DNA from: JBICHM01 sp043101835
GTDB lineage: Bacteria; Planctomycetota; Phycisphaerae; Phycisphaerales; UBA1924
NCBI GenBank assembly: GCA_043101835.1
Contig: JBICHM010000186.1
Coordinates: 1 to 27,593, forward strand
Direction: 5' to 3'
Length of the DNA: 27,593 nucleotides
In this document: piece after piece, positions 8,064 to 15,845 of the stretch
Layout of the letters: each line of letters opens with the position of its first letter
How positions within the stretch are numbered: the first letter of the stretch is position 1
Position numbers and translations under genes: made by a program
The notes under the pieces: model-generated
The model's database searches: none
Seen by the model: only the letters and a program-made list of their open reading frames with translations
Told to the model about the DNA's origin: nothing

Positions 8064-8855
8064 TCAGACCGTCTCGAGACGCCACGCCGTGACCGGGTCG
8101 AGCCGGTCGCAGTAGAGCAGGTGGGGGGGCTCCTCCGGCTCCGGCAGCCCGTGCGAGGCGATCATCGACGACCGCCACACGCCGCGCTGCAGGCTCGCCT
8201 CGCGCAGCGGCCACGGCTCGTGCCAGATGCGCCCGCGATACAGCGCATCCTTGTGCGCGCTGTAGAGGCAGTATCGCTCGGTCAGAAAGTGGTCGAGCTC
8301 CCCCGGCCTGCTGCGCGGGCGCTCGCGACCGATCTGCCAGGTCGCGTCGAAGAGCGCCGGCGGCGCCCCGCGATGACGCCGGCGCGAGGTATAGCGGATC
8401 GTCCGATCCGCACGACGCAGTTCAATGTCCGCGCGGAAGTAGGGGAGGTGAAACCCCGTTCGCGCAAGACGAACCGCCAGCGCGCTCGCGCAATCCAGAC
8501 TGAAGAACCACACCCCGGGCGTCCCGCCCGCCGTCACGTAGGTGCGCACGTTGATTTCGTGCACGCGCCGCTTCGCCAGCAGACGCGGCAAACGCATCGG
8601 GCCGATCAGCGGCATCGTGAACGGGATCACCCCGATCCACGCCGAGCCGTCGAAGGTGTCAATCTCCAGCCCCGCCGGAACGAGGGGGCGAAGCAGCTCC
8701 GCATCAATCCGCCAGTGCATGAACAGCAGGTGCGCCCACACCATCCGGATGGCGGGACGCGCCGGCGGCGCATCCTGCGCAGGCGCATCGGGCGCGACCG
8801 GCGCCGGCGGCGCGTGCGTCTCGGGGTTGGCGGCGTCCGAGCGGGCGGGGGCCAT
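8064..8855 (-). CDS. YqjF/DUF2071 family protein
   Basis: This 263-residue protein belongs to the DUF2071 (YqjF) family. It has the typical sequence of blocks: MVWAHLLFMHWRIDAELLRPLVP, LEIDTFDGSAWIGVIPF, VHEINVRTYVT, GTPGVWFFSLDCASALAV and FLTERYCLYSAHK (each only partly conserved). The fold resembles the acetoacetate decarboxylase superfamily; a catalytic role is not established. It has a proline- and alanine-rich N-terminus of about 35 residues that is probably disordered. The ATG at 8855 has no Shine-Dalgarno site but lies six bases after a TACGCT box, so I read it as a leaderless gene. It is read away from the terminator of the upstream binding-protein gene. Confidence 0.88.
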   Translation of the reverse strand: MAPARSDAANPETHAPPAPVAPDAPAQDAPPARPAIRMVWAHLLFMHWRIDAELLRPLVPAGLEIDTFDGSAWIGVIPFTMPLIGPMRLPRLLAKRRVHEINVRTYVTAGGTPGVWFFSLDCASALAVRLARTGFHLPYFRADIELRRADRTIRYTSRRRHRGAPPALFDATWQIGRERPRSRPGELDHFLTERYCLYSAHKDALYRGRIWHEPWPLREASLQRGVWRSSMIASHGLPEPEEPPHLLYCDRLDPVTAWRLETV

Positions 8856-8867
8856 GCCGGAAGCGTA
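8853..8867 (-). promoter_or_regulatory. TACGCT -10 box six bases before ATG (leaderless start)
   Basis: On the minus strand TACGCT (8867-8862) is followed by TCCGGC and the ATG at 8855. The box begins only four bases after the U-tract of the upstream terminator, so a -35 element, if any, would lie inside the terminator hairpin; none is recognisable. Confidence 0.5.
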
Positions 8868-8871
8868 AATG

Positions 8872-8906
8872 AAAAACCGCGCCGCGGGGGGTGGTCCGCG
8901 GCGCGG
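8872..8906 (-). terminator. Rho-independent terminator of the binding-protein/dockerin gene
   Basis: On the minus strand an 11-bp perfect stem, CCGCGCCGCGG pairing with CCGCGGCGCGG (8906-8896 and 8887-8877), has an 8-base loop and is followed directly by TTTTT (8876-8872). It lies 50 bases past the stop codon at 8956. Confidence 0.85.
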
Positions 8907-8955
8907 CGCTGGGTCACGCCGAACGAAGGTGGCGTGAGGTTGTGTCAGTCAGCGA

Positions 8956-11556
8956 TCAGCAGCCACCCCACGAGCCGAGCAGCAGACCGAGGTCGGCGCC
9001 GTCGGTGTTGCCGTCGCCGTTGAGGTCGGTCACGCCGGGGCTGCCCCACGCGCCGAGCAGGATGCCCAGGTCGGCGCCGTCGGTCTGCCCGTCGCCGTTG
9101 AAGTCGGTCGTGCAGGGGTTGACGATCGCCAGGTCGTCGGCGTCGATCACACCGTCGCAGTTCAGGTCGCCGTCGGCGTAGCCGCCGTTCGTGCCCTGGT
9201 TCGCGGTGACGATGCCGACGTCCGTGGCGTCCACCACGCCGTCGAGGTTCACGTCGCCGGTCTGGCTGTCGAGGATGTCCTCGACGATCACGCGAACGTC
9301 CTCGAGATCGATCACGAGGTCGCCGTTCATGTCAGCCGCGAGGTCGATCTCCGCGGCGTCGGTGAGGCTCGACCAGTCGCCGAAGTTCATGCAGACGTAG
9401 TCGATGTCGAAGGCGTCCACCACGCCGTCCTGCCCGATCGGCTGGAAGCCGCGCGTGTGCAGGCTGCCGGGGCCGGACACATCGGCGCGGCTGTCGCCGG
9501 CGTCGTAGGCGCCGGTGGCCAGGCTCGTGCCGAAGAAGTTGCCGCCGACGGTGTTGTTGTCCACCGCTGCGAAACCGGCGGCGCGATCGAGGGCGCCGCC
9601 AGTCAGAACGAGACCGTCGGCCCAGTAGCGGATGTCCTGCGCGTCGAAGTTGCCGTCGCCGTTGAAGTCGCCGAGGACCTCGATGATGGCGTCGTCGCCC
9701 GCGCCGGCGCCGTAGACGCCGTCGGGAGCGTTCCAGAACGCGCCGCCGTTGCGGCTGTTGTAGGCGGCCATCATGTCCGCGGCGTCAGCAGCGGAACGGG
9801 CGCCGTCGCCGTCGAAGTCGCCGGCGATCTTGTTGCGCATCGCGAGCGTCGTGCCATAGCCGACGGTCGAGCCGCCCTGATTGATGTAGGAGCCGCCGCC
9901 GGGCACGAGGGCCTGGTCGGAGTAGGTGTTGGCGAGCGCAGTGCGCGTGGGGACCTGGCCAGCGCTGGTGGTGTTGAACGACTGGTAGACGGCCTGGCCG
10001 AGCGCGTTGTTGGGGTCGTTGCGGGCGAAATCCTGCACGGCCTGGTTCAGTTCGGGGTTGGGCACAAGCTGCGACGGATCGGTGAAGCCCAGCAGGAAGT
10101 CGCTGGCCTGCGGGATGAGGAACTGCGTCGCGAGGAACTCGCCCGGCGAGAAGGTCGTGATCAGACCGCCCGGGACGGTGTTGAAGGCCGCGACGGCGCG
10201 CGTCGCGTTGTTGATGTACGCGGCGGCGGCGACGTTGTCCGGCGCCGGGTTCGTGTTGCCAGGCGTGCCGCCGATCATGGTCTCGTTGCGCGGGTCGCCG
10301 ATCGTCGCGAAGACCGCGGCGCCGACGATGGTGTAGCCATCCGCGTTGTTGTCCAGCACGTTGTCGATCGTCGGGCGGGCGTACACCGTGCCGCCCTTGA
10401 GGTCGGCGCGAACGGCGAGGACCTCGGCCTGACCGGCGCTCAGCCAGCCGCTGGAGACGCCGCGCTCGGCGCCCGAGGAGCCGATCGCGAGGCGGTGGTT
10501 GCGGACCGTCTGGTCGAGGCGGCTCGAGGAGCCCTTGTTCGACGGCAGGAAGTTCGGACCGAGGATGTCGAAGGTCGAGCTGCTGTTGCGCTCACCGATG
10601 TTCTCGCCCACCGAGTAGGAGGGGTCGAGCACGATGCCGTTGGCGAACGCATTCCGCGTGCCCGAGCCGGAGTCGCGCGTCACGGAGACGAGATTCTCGC
10701 CGTTGATCAGGCGGCCCGTCGCGAAGAGGTGGCGGAGGCTCGACTCGTCGATCTGCTGCAGACCGGTGCCGAAGTTCGTCATCGCGGCGACGGGGGCCAG
10801 CGAGATCGCGGTGCTGTACACCGTGTTCGCGTCGGGGCTGCCCGTGTTCAGGTTCAGCGCCCCGAGGCTCTTGAGCTTGTTGCCCTGGCCGGCCGAGGTG
10901 CCGTCCTTGTTCGTCGCGATGCGCTCGTTGTTGCCGTAGCCCGTCGCGGTGGGGAAGGGCACCGGGTTGCCCGCGCCCGACTGGGTCACGAACCACTCAA
11001 CTGGCACGTCGAGCGGGGCGATGTCAACCTGGATGCCCGTGCCGGCGCCGGTGCCGGTCGTCACCGAGAAGGTGCCGTCCTGCAGCGAGCGGACCGGGGC
11101 GGCGCCCGGGTTGTTGACGTTGAAGTCGCCCGTCAGGCCGCCGCCGGTGCGGTACGGCGTGCGGTTGTTCAGCGCCGGGGCGGCGCTGCCCGAGTTGATC
11201 TCAACGCCGTCGGCGCCGACCGCCCAGGTGTTGCCCCACGCGACGAGCTCCGCCAGACCGTTGCCCGAGCCGACGGCGCGGTACTGGACCTGCCAGTACT
11301 GGCCGCCCGGGAAGGGCGCGGTCACGTCGTAGGGGGCGAGCTGGATGCCCGGGTCGAGCGGGTCGATCTGCGTGCTCACGCCGTTCGCATCGACATCGAG
11401 GAAGTCGTTGGTGGACGCGAACGCCTCGAAGTACGCCTGCTGCAGCGTGGCGCCGCTGACGTTGACGAGAAACGGCTGGGCGGTTGCGACGCTGGCGACG
11501 CTGCCGGCGGCGCCGGTGGCGATCAGCACGAGGAGGGCCTTCTTCTGGAACTGCAT
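8956..11556 (-). CDS. Secreted PstS-like substrate-binding protein with C-terminal dockerin-like calcium repeats
   Basis: This 866-residue protein starts at the ATG at 11556, behind AGGAGAGAG at 11571-11563, and has a Sec signal peptide (MQFQKKALLVLIATGAAGS, cleavage near ATA-QP at about residue 26). Residues about 27-560 look like a periplasmic-binding-protein fold of the phosphate-binding (PstS) kind. VSGATLQQAYFEAF sits near the N-terminus, and VTRDSGSGTRNAF carries an SGSGT/R motif of the sort that binds phosphate in PstS. From about residue 575 to the end there are seven or eight DxNxDG calcium-loop repeats (GDFDGDGARSAADAADM, GDFNGDGNFDAQDI, DVNLDGVVDATDV, DLNCDGVIDADDL, DFNGDGQTDGADL, DLNGDGNTDGADL). 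This is dockerin-like, and the protein ends GSWGGC. The repeats may anchor it outside the cell. The ligand assignment is inference from one motif. Confidence 0.75.
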   Translation of the reverse strand: MQFQKKALLVLIATGAAGSVASVATAQPFLVNVSGATLQQAYFEAFASTNDFLDVDANGVSTQIDPLDPGIQLAPYDVTAPFPGGQYWQVQYRAVGSGNGLAELVAWGNTWAVGADGVEINSGSAAPALNNRTPYRTGGGLTGDFNVNNPGAAPVRSLQDGTFSVTTGTGAGTGIQVDIAPLDVPVEWFVTQSGAGNPVPFPTATGYGNNERIATNKDGTSAGQGNKLKSLGALNLNTGSPDANTVYSTAISLAPVAAMTNFGTGLQQIDESSLRHLFATGRLINGENLVSVTRDSGSGTRNAFANGIVLDPSYSVGENIGERNSSSTFDILGPNFLPSNKGSSSRLDQTVRNHRLAIGSSGAERGVSSGWLSAGQAEVLAVRADLKGGTVYARPTIDNVLDNNADGYTIVGAAVFATIGDPRNETMIGGTPGNTNPAPDNVAAAAYINNATRAVAAFNTVPGGLITTFSPGEFLATQFLIPQASDFLLGFTDPSQLVPNPELNQAVQDFARNDPNNALGQAVYQSFNTTSAGQVPTRTALANTYSDQALVPGGGSYINQGGSTVGYGTTLAMRNKIAGDFDGDGARSAADAADMMAAYNSRNGGAFWNAPDGVYGAGAGDDAIIEVLGDFNGDGNFDAQDIRYWADGLVLTGGALDRAAGFAAVDNNTVGGNFFGTSLATGAYDAGDSRADVSGPGSLHTRGFQPIGQDGVVDAFDIDYVCMNFGDWSSLTDAAEIDLAADMNGDLVIDLEDVRVIVEDILDSQTGDVNLDGVVDATDVGIVTANQGTNGGYADGDLNCDGVIDADDLAIVNPCTTDFNGDGQTDGADLGILLGAWGSPGVTDLNGDGNTDGADLGLLLGSWGGC

Positions 11557-11692
11557 GCTGTTCTCTCTCCTGAGTTCGGCGGGATTGGTGCGGTCGCGGT
11601 GCGGTGCATGTCGAGACGCATCGCGCAGCGTGCTCGTCGGCTCCATTCGGCGAACGCTCGCCGGGCCGCGACCTGACCGGTCGGAACGAACA

Positions 11693-11720
11693 CCGGGCCG
11701 CTCCACACGGAGCGGCCCGG
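11693..11720 (-). terminator. Terminator of the pseudopilin-like gene
   Basis: A perfect 12-bp inverted repeat, CCGGGCCGCTCC and GGAGCGGCCCGG with a 4-base loop, begins 6 bases past the stop codon at 11727. On the minus strand it is followed by TGTTCGTT, a weak T-rich tract. It separates this gene from the binding-protein gene downstream. Confidence 0.8.
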
Positions 11721-11726
11721 ATCAAC

Positions 11727-12746
11727 TCACTTCGGCTTCGGCTCGTACACGACGTTGTTGCCGGTGATCGCGTAGTAACGCGTCCCCCACAGACGCTTCT
11801 CGATCGTCTCCTTCACGCGGAGCGCCTCGACGTGCCCGTCGGCGAACGCGAAGTTCGCTCGGCCGCCCGGATGGTGGCGCCCGACAGCGTTCAGCTGCGT
11901 CTGCGCGTCATTGATCAGCCCGGCGCGATTCTCGAAGTTCTTGTCCGGGTACAGCGACTCGACTTCCGGGTAGCGGAAGCTCGGAATCCCGTTCGAACGC
12001 AGCGGCTCTCGGTACACATCAGCCGTCGAGAACCCAACGAACGGGGAGATCGGGCGATGGCTCTTGCTCTCCCACTCGCCCGCCTCGCTCTTCGTCTCGC
12101 TGATCGAGCGCCACCCGGCGGAATCGGCAAACTCGGTCACGAGGATCGTGCGCGAGCCGCTCTCAATCCACGACGACTTCACGAACTGGTTTCGCCGGAT
12201 CGTGCCGTTCTCGAGCGCGATCTTGTTGCGAGGCACAATGGCGCCGTTGATCGCGAACCCGACGCGCTTCACCTGCCGATCTTCCGGATCAGGCGTGCCG
12301 ATCGGGCGCAGTGCGCCGTTGACCTGGCCCTGCTCCCAGTCCTCCCGATTGACGCCCGGGTTCGTCGCCGGCGCGCCGCCATTGAGCACCGCGGGGTTGC
12401 GGAACCCGTCCGGCGGAAGCCCGTCGGAGTCGGTCAGCAGGTACGACCAGTGGATGTAGCCGTTCTGCTTGTCCGGAGAACCGTCATACTGCCGGTCCTC
12501 TTTCCAGTAGGTGCCGCGCGTCTGCGACCCGTAGTAGTACGAGAGCGGGAACGACCGCGCTTGCGTCTCGTAGGCGAAGAGGGCCTGCACGACCGAGCGT
12601 GCGTTCGCGGCCGCCGTCGCCTGGAACGCGTTCGCACGCGCCCCCTGCAGCGTCGGGAGCAGGATCCCGATCAGCAGGGCGATGATGGAGATGACGACCA
12701 GCAGTTCGACGAGGGTGAAGCCCGTGCGTCCGTCCTTGCGTTGCAT
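11727..12746 (-). CDS. Type II secretion-type pseudopilin-like protein (prepilin N-terminal methylation, H-X9-DG)
   Basis: This 339-residue protein starts at the ATG at 12746, with GGAG six bases upstream. A short basic leader (MQRKDGRT) precedes the prepilin peptidase site G-FTLVELL with Glu at +5 and a hydrophobic helix that continues VVISIIALLIGIL. The C-terminal part ends in RHHPGGRANFAFADGHVEAL, the ADGHV signature seen in the large planctomycete DUF1559-type and 'H-X9-DG' pseudopilin families. Such proteins are exported to the inner membrane and processed by a PilD-type peptidase; planctomycetes carry many copies whose roles are mostly unknown. It is transcribed alone, ending in a strong terminator, directly upstream of the secreted binding protein. 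It could have a secretion or surface-display role, but no further T2SS genes are in view. Confidence 0.88.
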   Translation of the reverse strand: MQRKDGRTGFTLVELLVVISIIALLIGILLPTLQGARANAFQATAAANARSVVQALFAYETQARSFPLSYYYGSQTRGTYWKEDRQYDGSPDKQNGYIHWSYLLTDSDGLPPDGFRNPAVLNGGAPATNPGVNREDWEQGQVNGALRPIGTPDPEDRQVKRVGFAINGAIVPRNKIALENGTIRRNQFVKSSWIESGSRTILVTEFADSAGWRSISETKSEAGEWESKSHRPISPFVGFSTADVYREPLRSNGIPSFRYPEVESLYPDKNFENRAGLINDAQTQLNAVGRHHPGGRANFAFADGHVEALRVKETIEKRLWGTRYYAITGNNVVYEPKPK

Positions 12747-13010
12747 GGTGGCTCCGGCGGGAAGGCGAGCGGGACCCATCGCGCACCGCCGGCAAGCCGG
12801 CAGGGAGGAAGCGATGGCGTCGTGGCCGCGAATGTCAGGTCTGTGCGGCGCGCCGCTCTGGATTGAACACATGCGGGGGATCTGCCGACGGCCCAGCGCC
12901 ATCGACGGGCGAAATCGTCCGCGGCGTGTGTGAAGCCACCGTCAAGTCGCCGCGCAATCAGCGCGAGTTGACCTGCCCTTCACAGATGACCATCCGTGCG
13001 CGCCCGCCGG

Positions 13011-13025
13011 TACACTGCGCGCATG
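13011..13025 (+). promoter_or_regulatory. TACACT -10 box six bases before ATG (leaderless start)
   Basis: TACACT at 13011-13016 is followed by GCGCGC and the ATG at 13023. A weak -35-like TGACCA lies at 12987-12992 (18-base spacer). No Shine-Dalgarno sequence is present in the six-base gap or just upstream. Confidence 0.55.
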
Positions 13026-14021
13026 ACCACGCCCCGAACCAGGCTCCCCGATTCTCGCCAGTTCCCCCGCTTCGCCGGCCTCTGCACTTTCGCGCGCTAC
13101 CCGCGCATCGAAGATGTCGCGCCCGATGCGCAACCCGTGGACTGGGCGGTGTATGGCGTTCCCTTCGACGGCGGCGTCACCTATCGGCCGGGCGCGCGCT
13201 TCGGCCCGCGCGCCATCCGCGACGCGGCCCAGTACATCAAGACACACCACCTCGAACACGGGGTCACCGTCACCGACATCCTCAGCCTCGCCGACGCGGG
13301 CGACGCCCCGGTGCGTCCGTATTCCTGTGAGGACAACGCGAAGACCGTTGCGCAGTTCGCACAATCACTCGGGGAATCCTCGCGGACAAAACTCCTCGCC
13401 CTCGGCGGCGACCACTCCATCGCCCTCGCAAACATCCGCGCCACACACGCCCGGCGCGGCGCGCCCGCCGGCGGCCTCGCGCTCGTTCACTTCGACGCCC
13501 ACCTCGACACCGTCGACGCCGTCTGGGGCGAACGCTACGGCCACGCCTCGCCCTTCATCCGCGCCATCGAGGAGGGCCTCGTCGATCCGAAGCGGATGAT
13601 CACCATCGGCATCCGCGGCCCGCTGAACACGCCGCGTGATCTCGACTTCGCGCGCGACCACGGCGTCACCATCGTCACCGCCGACGACTGGCGCTCCGGC
13701 GCCGGACCGCGCGCCCTCGCCGACTTCCTCCGGCGCATCGACGGCGCCGAGGCGTACTGCTCCTTTGATATCGACGTCGCCGACCCCGTCTACGCCCCCG
13801 GCACCGGCACCCCGCAGGTGGGGGGGCTGACCTCCGCCGAACTTCTCGCCGCCCTCCGGGTCCTCGTCACGCCCGGGGCCGGACCGGGTATCAACCTCGT
13901 GGGCGCCGATGTCGTCGAGGTGCTGCCGGAGCGCGATGTCGCCGGCGTCACCGCGCTGCTCGCCGCCCAGGTCGCCTTCGAACTGCTCGCCGCCGACGCC
14001 GCGACCCGCGCCCGGGCGTGA
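13023..14021 (+). CDS. Ureohydrolase: agmatinase/guanidinobutyrase/arginase family
   Basis: Enzymes of this family use two Mn ions to hydrolyse a guanidino group to urea and an amine. The 332-residue protein has every metal ligand: GGDHS with His131, HFDAHLD with Asp158, His160 and Asp162, and SFDIDVADP with Asp249 and Asp251. It also has PGTGTPQVGG after the last site. WGERYGHASPF with His174, followed by AIEEGLVDPKRMITIGIRG, is in the style of agmatinase and guanidino-acid hydrolases more than classical arginase, so the substrate could be agmatine, guanidinobutyrate or arginine. The TACACT box places the mRNA start at the ATG. It lies 5 kb from the succinyl-pathway operon on the same strand. 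If it made ornithine, it would remove the need for the missing AstB step. Confidence 0.9.
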   Translation: MTTPRTRLPDSRQFPRFAGLCTFARYPRIEDVAPDAQPVDWAVYGVPFDGGVTYRPGARFGPRAIRDAAQYIKTHHLEHGVTVTDILSLADAGDAPVRPYSCEDNAKTVAQFAQSLGESSRTKLLALGGDHSIALANIRATHARRGAPAGGLALVHFDAHLDTVDAVWGERYGHASPFIRAIEEGLVDPKRMITIGIRGPLNTPRDLDFARDHGVTIVTADDWRSGAGPRALADFLRRIDGAEAYCSFDIDVADPVYAPGTGTPQVGGLTSAELLAALRVLVTPGAGPGINLVGADVVEVLPERDVAGVTALLAAQVAFELLAADAATRARA

Positions 14022-14026
14022 AAGCC

Positions 14027-14056
14027 CCCCGCCCGTGTTCCGAAGGAAGCGCGGGG
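14027..14056 (+). terminator. Possible weak terminator or attenuator hairpin
   Basis: CCCCGC at 14027-14032 can pair with GCGGGG at 14051-14056, with an inner TTCC-GAA-GGAA hairpin. Only TTCC follows, so termination would be weak. It lies between the ureohydrolase and the first DUF4097-like gene. Confidence 0.3.
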
Positions 14057-14107
14057 TTCCGCCGGACGCTTCGGCCCGGCGCGTCCGACACCACCGGGAG
14101 GATCGAT

Positions 14108-14938
14108 ATGCCCGATCTCATGCCTCGCAGGATGCTCTTCGCCACGCTCGCCGGCTCGCTGCTGGCCGCGACCACGCTCACCGGCTGTGTTGTTGTCGTC
14201 GGCGGACGAGGGCACTACTACCCCGCGGAGTTCTCGAGCCGCGCCACGATCACCGAGACGCGCACCCACAGCCTCGAGCACCTGCCCGGAGCCGATCTCG
14301 ATATCGAGACGCGCGACGGCTCGATCGAAGTCCGGCGCTCAAACGGCTCGGCCGTGGAGATCGAGGCGCGCATCCGCACCGACAACGAGTCACGACTCGA
14401 GGCGATCGAGGTCTCCGCCGAGCGAGCGAGCGACGGAACTCTGCGCGTCCGCCCCGTCTGGCCCGATGGCGTGCGCAAGCGCTGGGAGTCCTGCGCCTTC
14501 ATCGTCCACCTGCCCGACGCCGGCGCGCTCCGGCTCCGCACGGAGGACGGCGCGATCCGCGTCTTCGGCGTCGGCACGAGCATTGACGCACGCACCGAGG
14601 ACGGCGCAATCGAGATGATCGATGTCGCCGGTCCCGTCGACGCCGAGACCGAGGACGGCGCCATCACCCTCCGCCAGGCCGGCCCCGGCGCCCCGATCCG
14701 ACTCGTCACTGAGGACGGCGGCGTGCGCGCAGAACTCGACCCGGGCTTCCGTGGCAGCCTCGACGCCGTGACCGACGACGGCGCCATCTCCGCCACCAGC
14801 CTCGACACCGTCGACGCCGGCGCCCGCTTCCAGGGCTACGAGCCACGCCGCCTGCGCGTGCAGTTCGGCGAGGGTGGGCCCTCCTCGACCATCCGCACTG
14901 ACGATGGCGCCATCACCATCACCGTCCGCAAAGACTGA
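14108..14938 (+). CDS. DUF4097-like lipoprotein, DG-repeat paralogue
   Basis: This 276-residue lipoprotein starts at the ATG at 14108, six bases after GGGAGG at 14096-14101. A hydrophobic signal ends in the lipobox LTGC (Cys27). The mature part is built of short beta strands in which the pair Asp-Gly recurs every 17-25 residues: RDGSI, TEDGAI three times, TEDGGV, TDDGAI twice. This is the pattern of DUF4097 proteins, adhesin-like beta-solenoid folds often found with anti-sigma or stress modules. The function is unknown. The next gene, 27 bases downstream, is a paralogue with the same architecture but with Asn-Gly in these positions. The two probably form one transcription unit and share a surface or periplasmic role. 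Confidence 0.75.
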   Translation: MPDLMPRRMLFATLAGSLLAATTLTGCVVVVGGRGHYYPAEFSSRATITETRTHSLEHLPGADLDIETRDGSIEVRRSNGSAVEIEARIRTDNESRLEAIEVSAERASDGTLRVRPVWPDGVRKRWESCAFIVHLPDAGALRLRTEDGAIRVFGVGTSIDARTEDGAIEMIDVAGPVDAETEDGAITLRQAGPGAPIRLVTEDGGVRAELDPGFRGSLDAVTDDGAISATSLDTVDAGARFQGYEPRRLRVQFGEGGPSSTIRTDDGAITITVRKD

Positions 14939-14965
14939 TCGAATCCGTCCCCGAGAGCACCGACA

Positions 14966-15844
14966 ATGACACTCCGACGCTGCACGCTCCTCGCTTCACT
15001 TCTCCTCATCGCTACGACGGCGGTCGGTTGTTCCAGCGGCGCCCGCTACCGCGAAACGCGCGTCATCGTCCTCCCCGATGCGCCCGCAATGGCTGGTATC
15101 GATGTTCGCACCGCCAACGGCGCCGTCGACATCTCGACCGCGCCGCGCGAGTCCCAGGCGACGATCGTCGCGAGCCTCCGCGCGAAGACCAAAGAGCGCC
15201 TCGAGCGCATCGACATCATCGCCGGATACGAAGGCGAGACGCTCGTCGTCAGCGTCGTCTGGCCTGACGGACGCCGACGCTCGAGCGAAGGCGCGACGTT
15301 CGATATCGAGGTCCCCGGCGTCGCCGACGCCACCGTGGACACCGGCAACGGCGCCATCAACCTCGCCGGCGCCCAGGGCGACGCCGACCTGAACACCAGC
15401 AACGGACGGATCAAGGTGGAGCGCCATCGGGGCTCCGTGGTCGCCGATACCTCGAACGGACGCATCGAAATCAGCGGCGAACTCGACGACGTCGACGCCC
15501 GGACGAGCAACGGCGCAGTCAGGATCGCCGGGGCCGACGGGCCGGTCCGCGTCCGCACCGGGAACGGCTCGGTCGTCGTCGAACTCGCCGATGGCAACCC
15601 CGGCCCTGTCGAGGCGCGCTCCAGCAACGGCTCCATCCGCTTCAATCTCAGTGAGGCGTTCCGTGGGCGACTTCGCCTTGAGACCACGAACGGCCGGGTC
15701 GTGCTCGAAGACGCGCCGATGGCGCGCATTCACTCGATCTCTCGGAACCGCGCCGAACTGACGATCGGCGACAGCGCCGCCGAGAGTTCGGCGGACACCA
15801 CCAACGGCACCGTCACCGTTCGATTCCGGGGGGAGTCCGACTGA
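14966..15844 (+). CDS. DUF4097-like lipoprotein, NG-repeat paralogue
   Basis: This is a 292-residue lipoprotein with GAGAG at 14953-14957, eight bases before the ATG. The signal peptide ends in AVGC (Cys22). The mature protein repeats T-x-NG-x-(I/V) through its whole length: ANGAV, GNGAI, SNGRI twice, SNGAV, GNGSV, SNGSI, TNGRV, TNGTV. Blocks such as ERIDIIAGYEGETLVVSVVWPDG align with EAIEVSAERASDGTLRVRPVWPDG in the preceding gene, so the pair is a tandem duplication. Only one base separates its stop from the stop of the convergent membrane-protein gene. No enzyme motif is visible; a structural, beta-solenoid role is inferred. Confidence 0.75.
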   Translation: MTLRRCTLLASLLLIATTAVGCSSGARYRETRVIVLPDAPAMAGIDVRTANGAVDISTAPRESQATIVASLRAKTKERLERIDIIAGYEGETLVVSVVWPDGRRRSSEGATFDIEVPGVADATVDTGNGAINLAGAQGDADLNTSNGRIKVERHRGSVVADTSNGRIEISGELDDVDARTSNGAVRIAGADGPVRVRTGNGSVVVELADGNPGPVEARSSNGSIRFNLSEAFRGRLRLETTNGRVVLEDAPMARIHSISRNRAELTIGDSAAESSADTTNGTVTVRFRGESD

Positions 15845-15845
15845 C

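Noticed and set aside
8956..9840. DNA-level tandem repeats in the calcium-loop region as a repeat array or CRISPR-like element
   Set aside because: The repetition comes from DxNxDG protein repeats; the DNA units differ in length and sequence and have no regular spacers.
9457..11676. A 739-codon plus-strand open frame opposite the binding-protein gene
   Set aside because: Its translation is repetitive RRG/VRVG-like text with no start site or motif, while the minus strand encodes a signal peptide, an ordered domain and calcium repeats.
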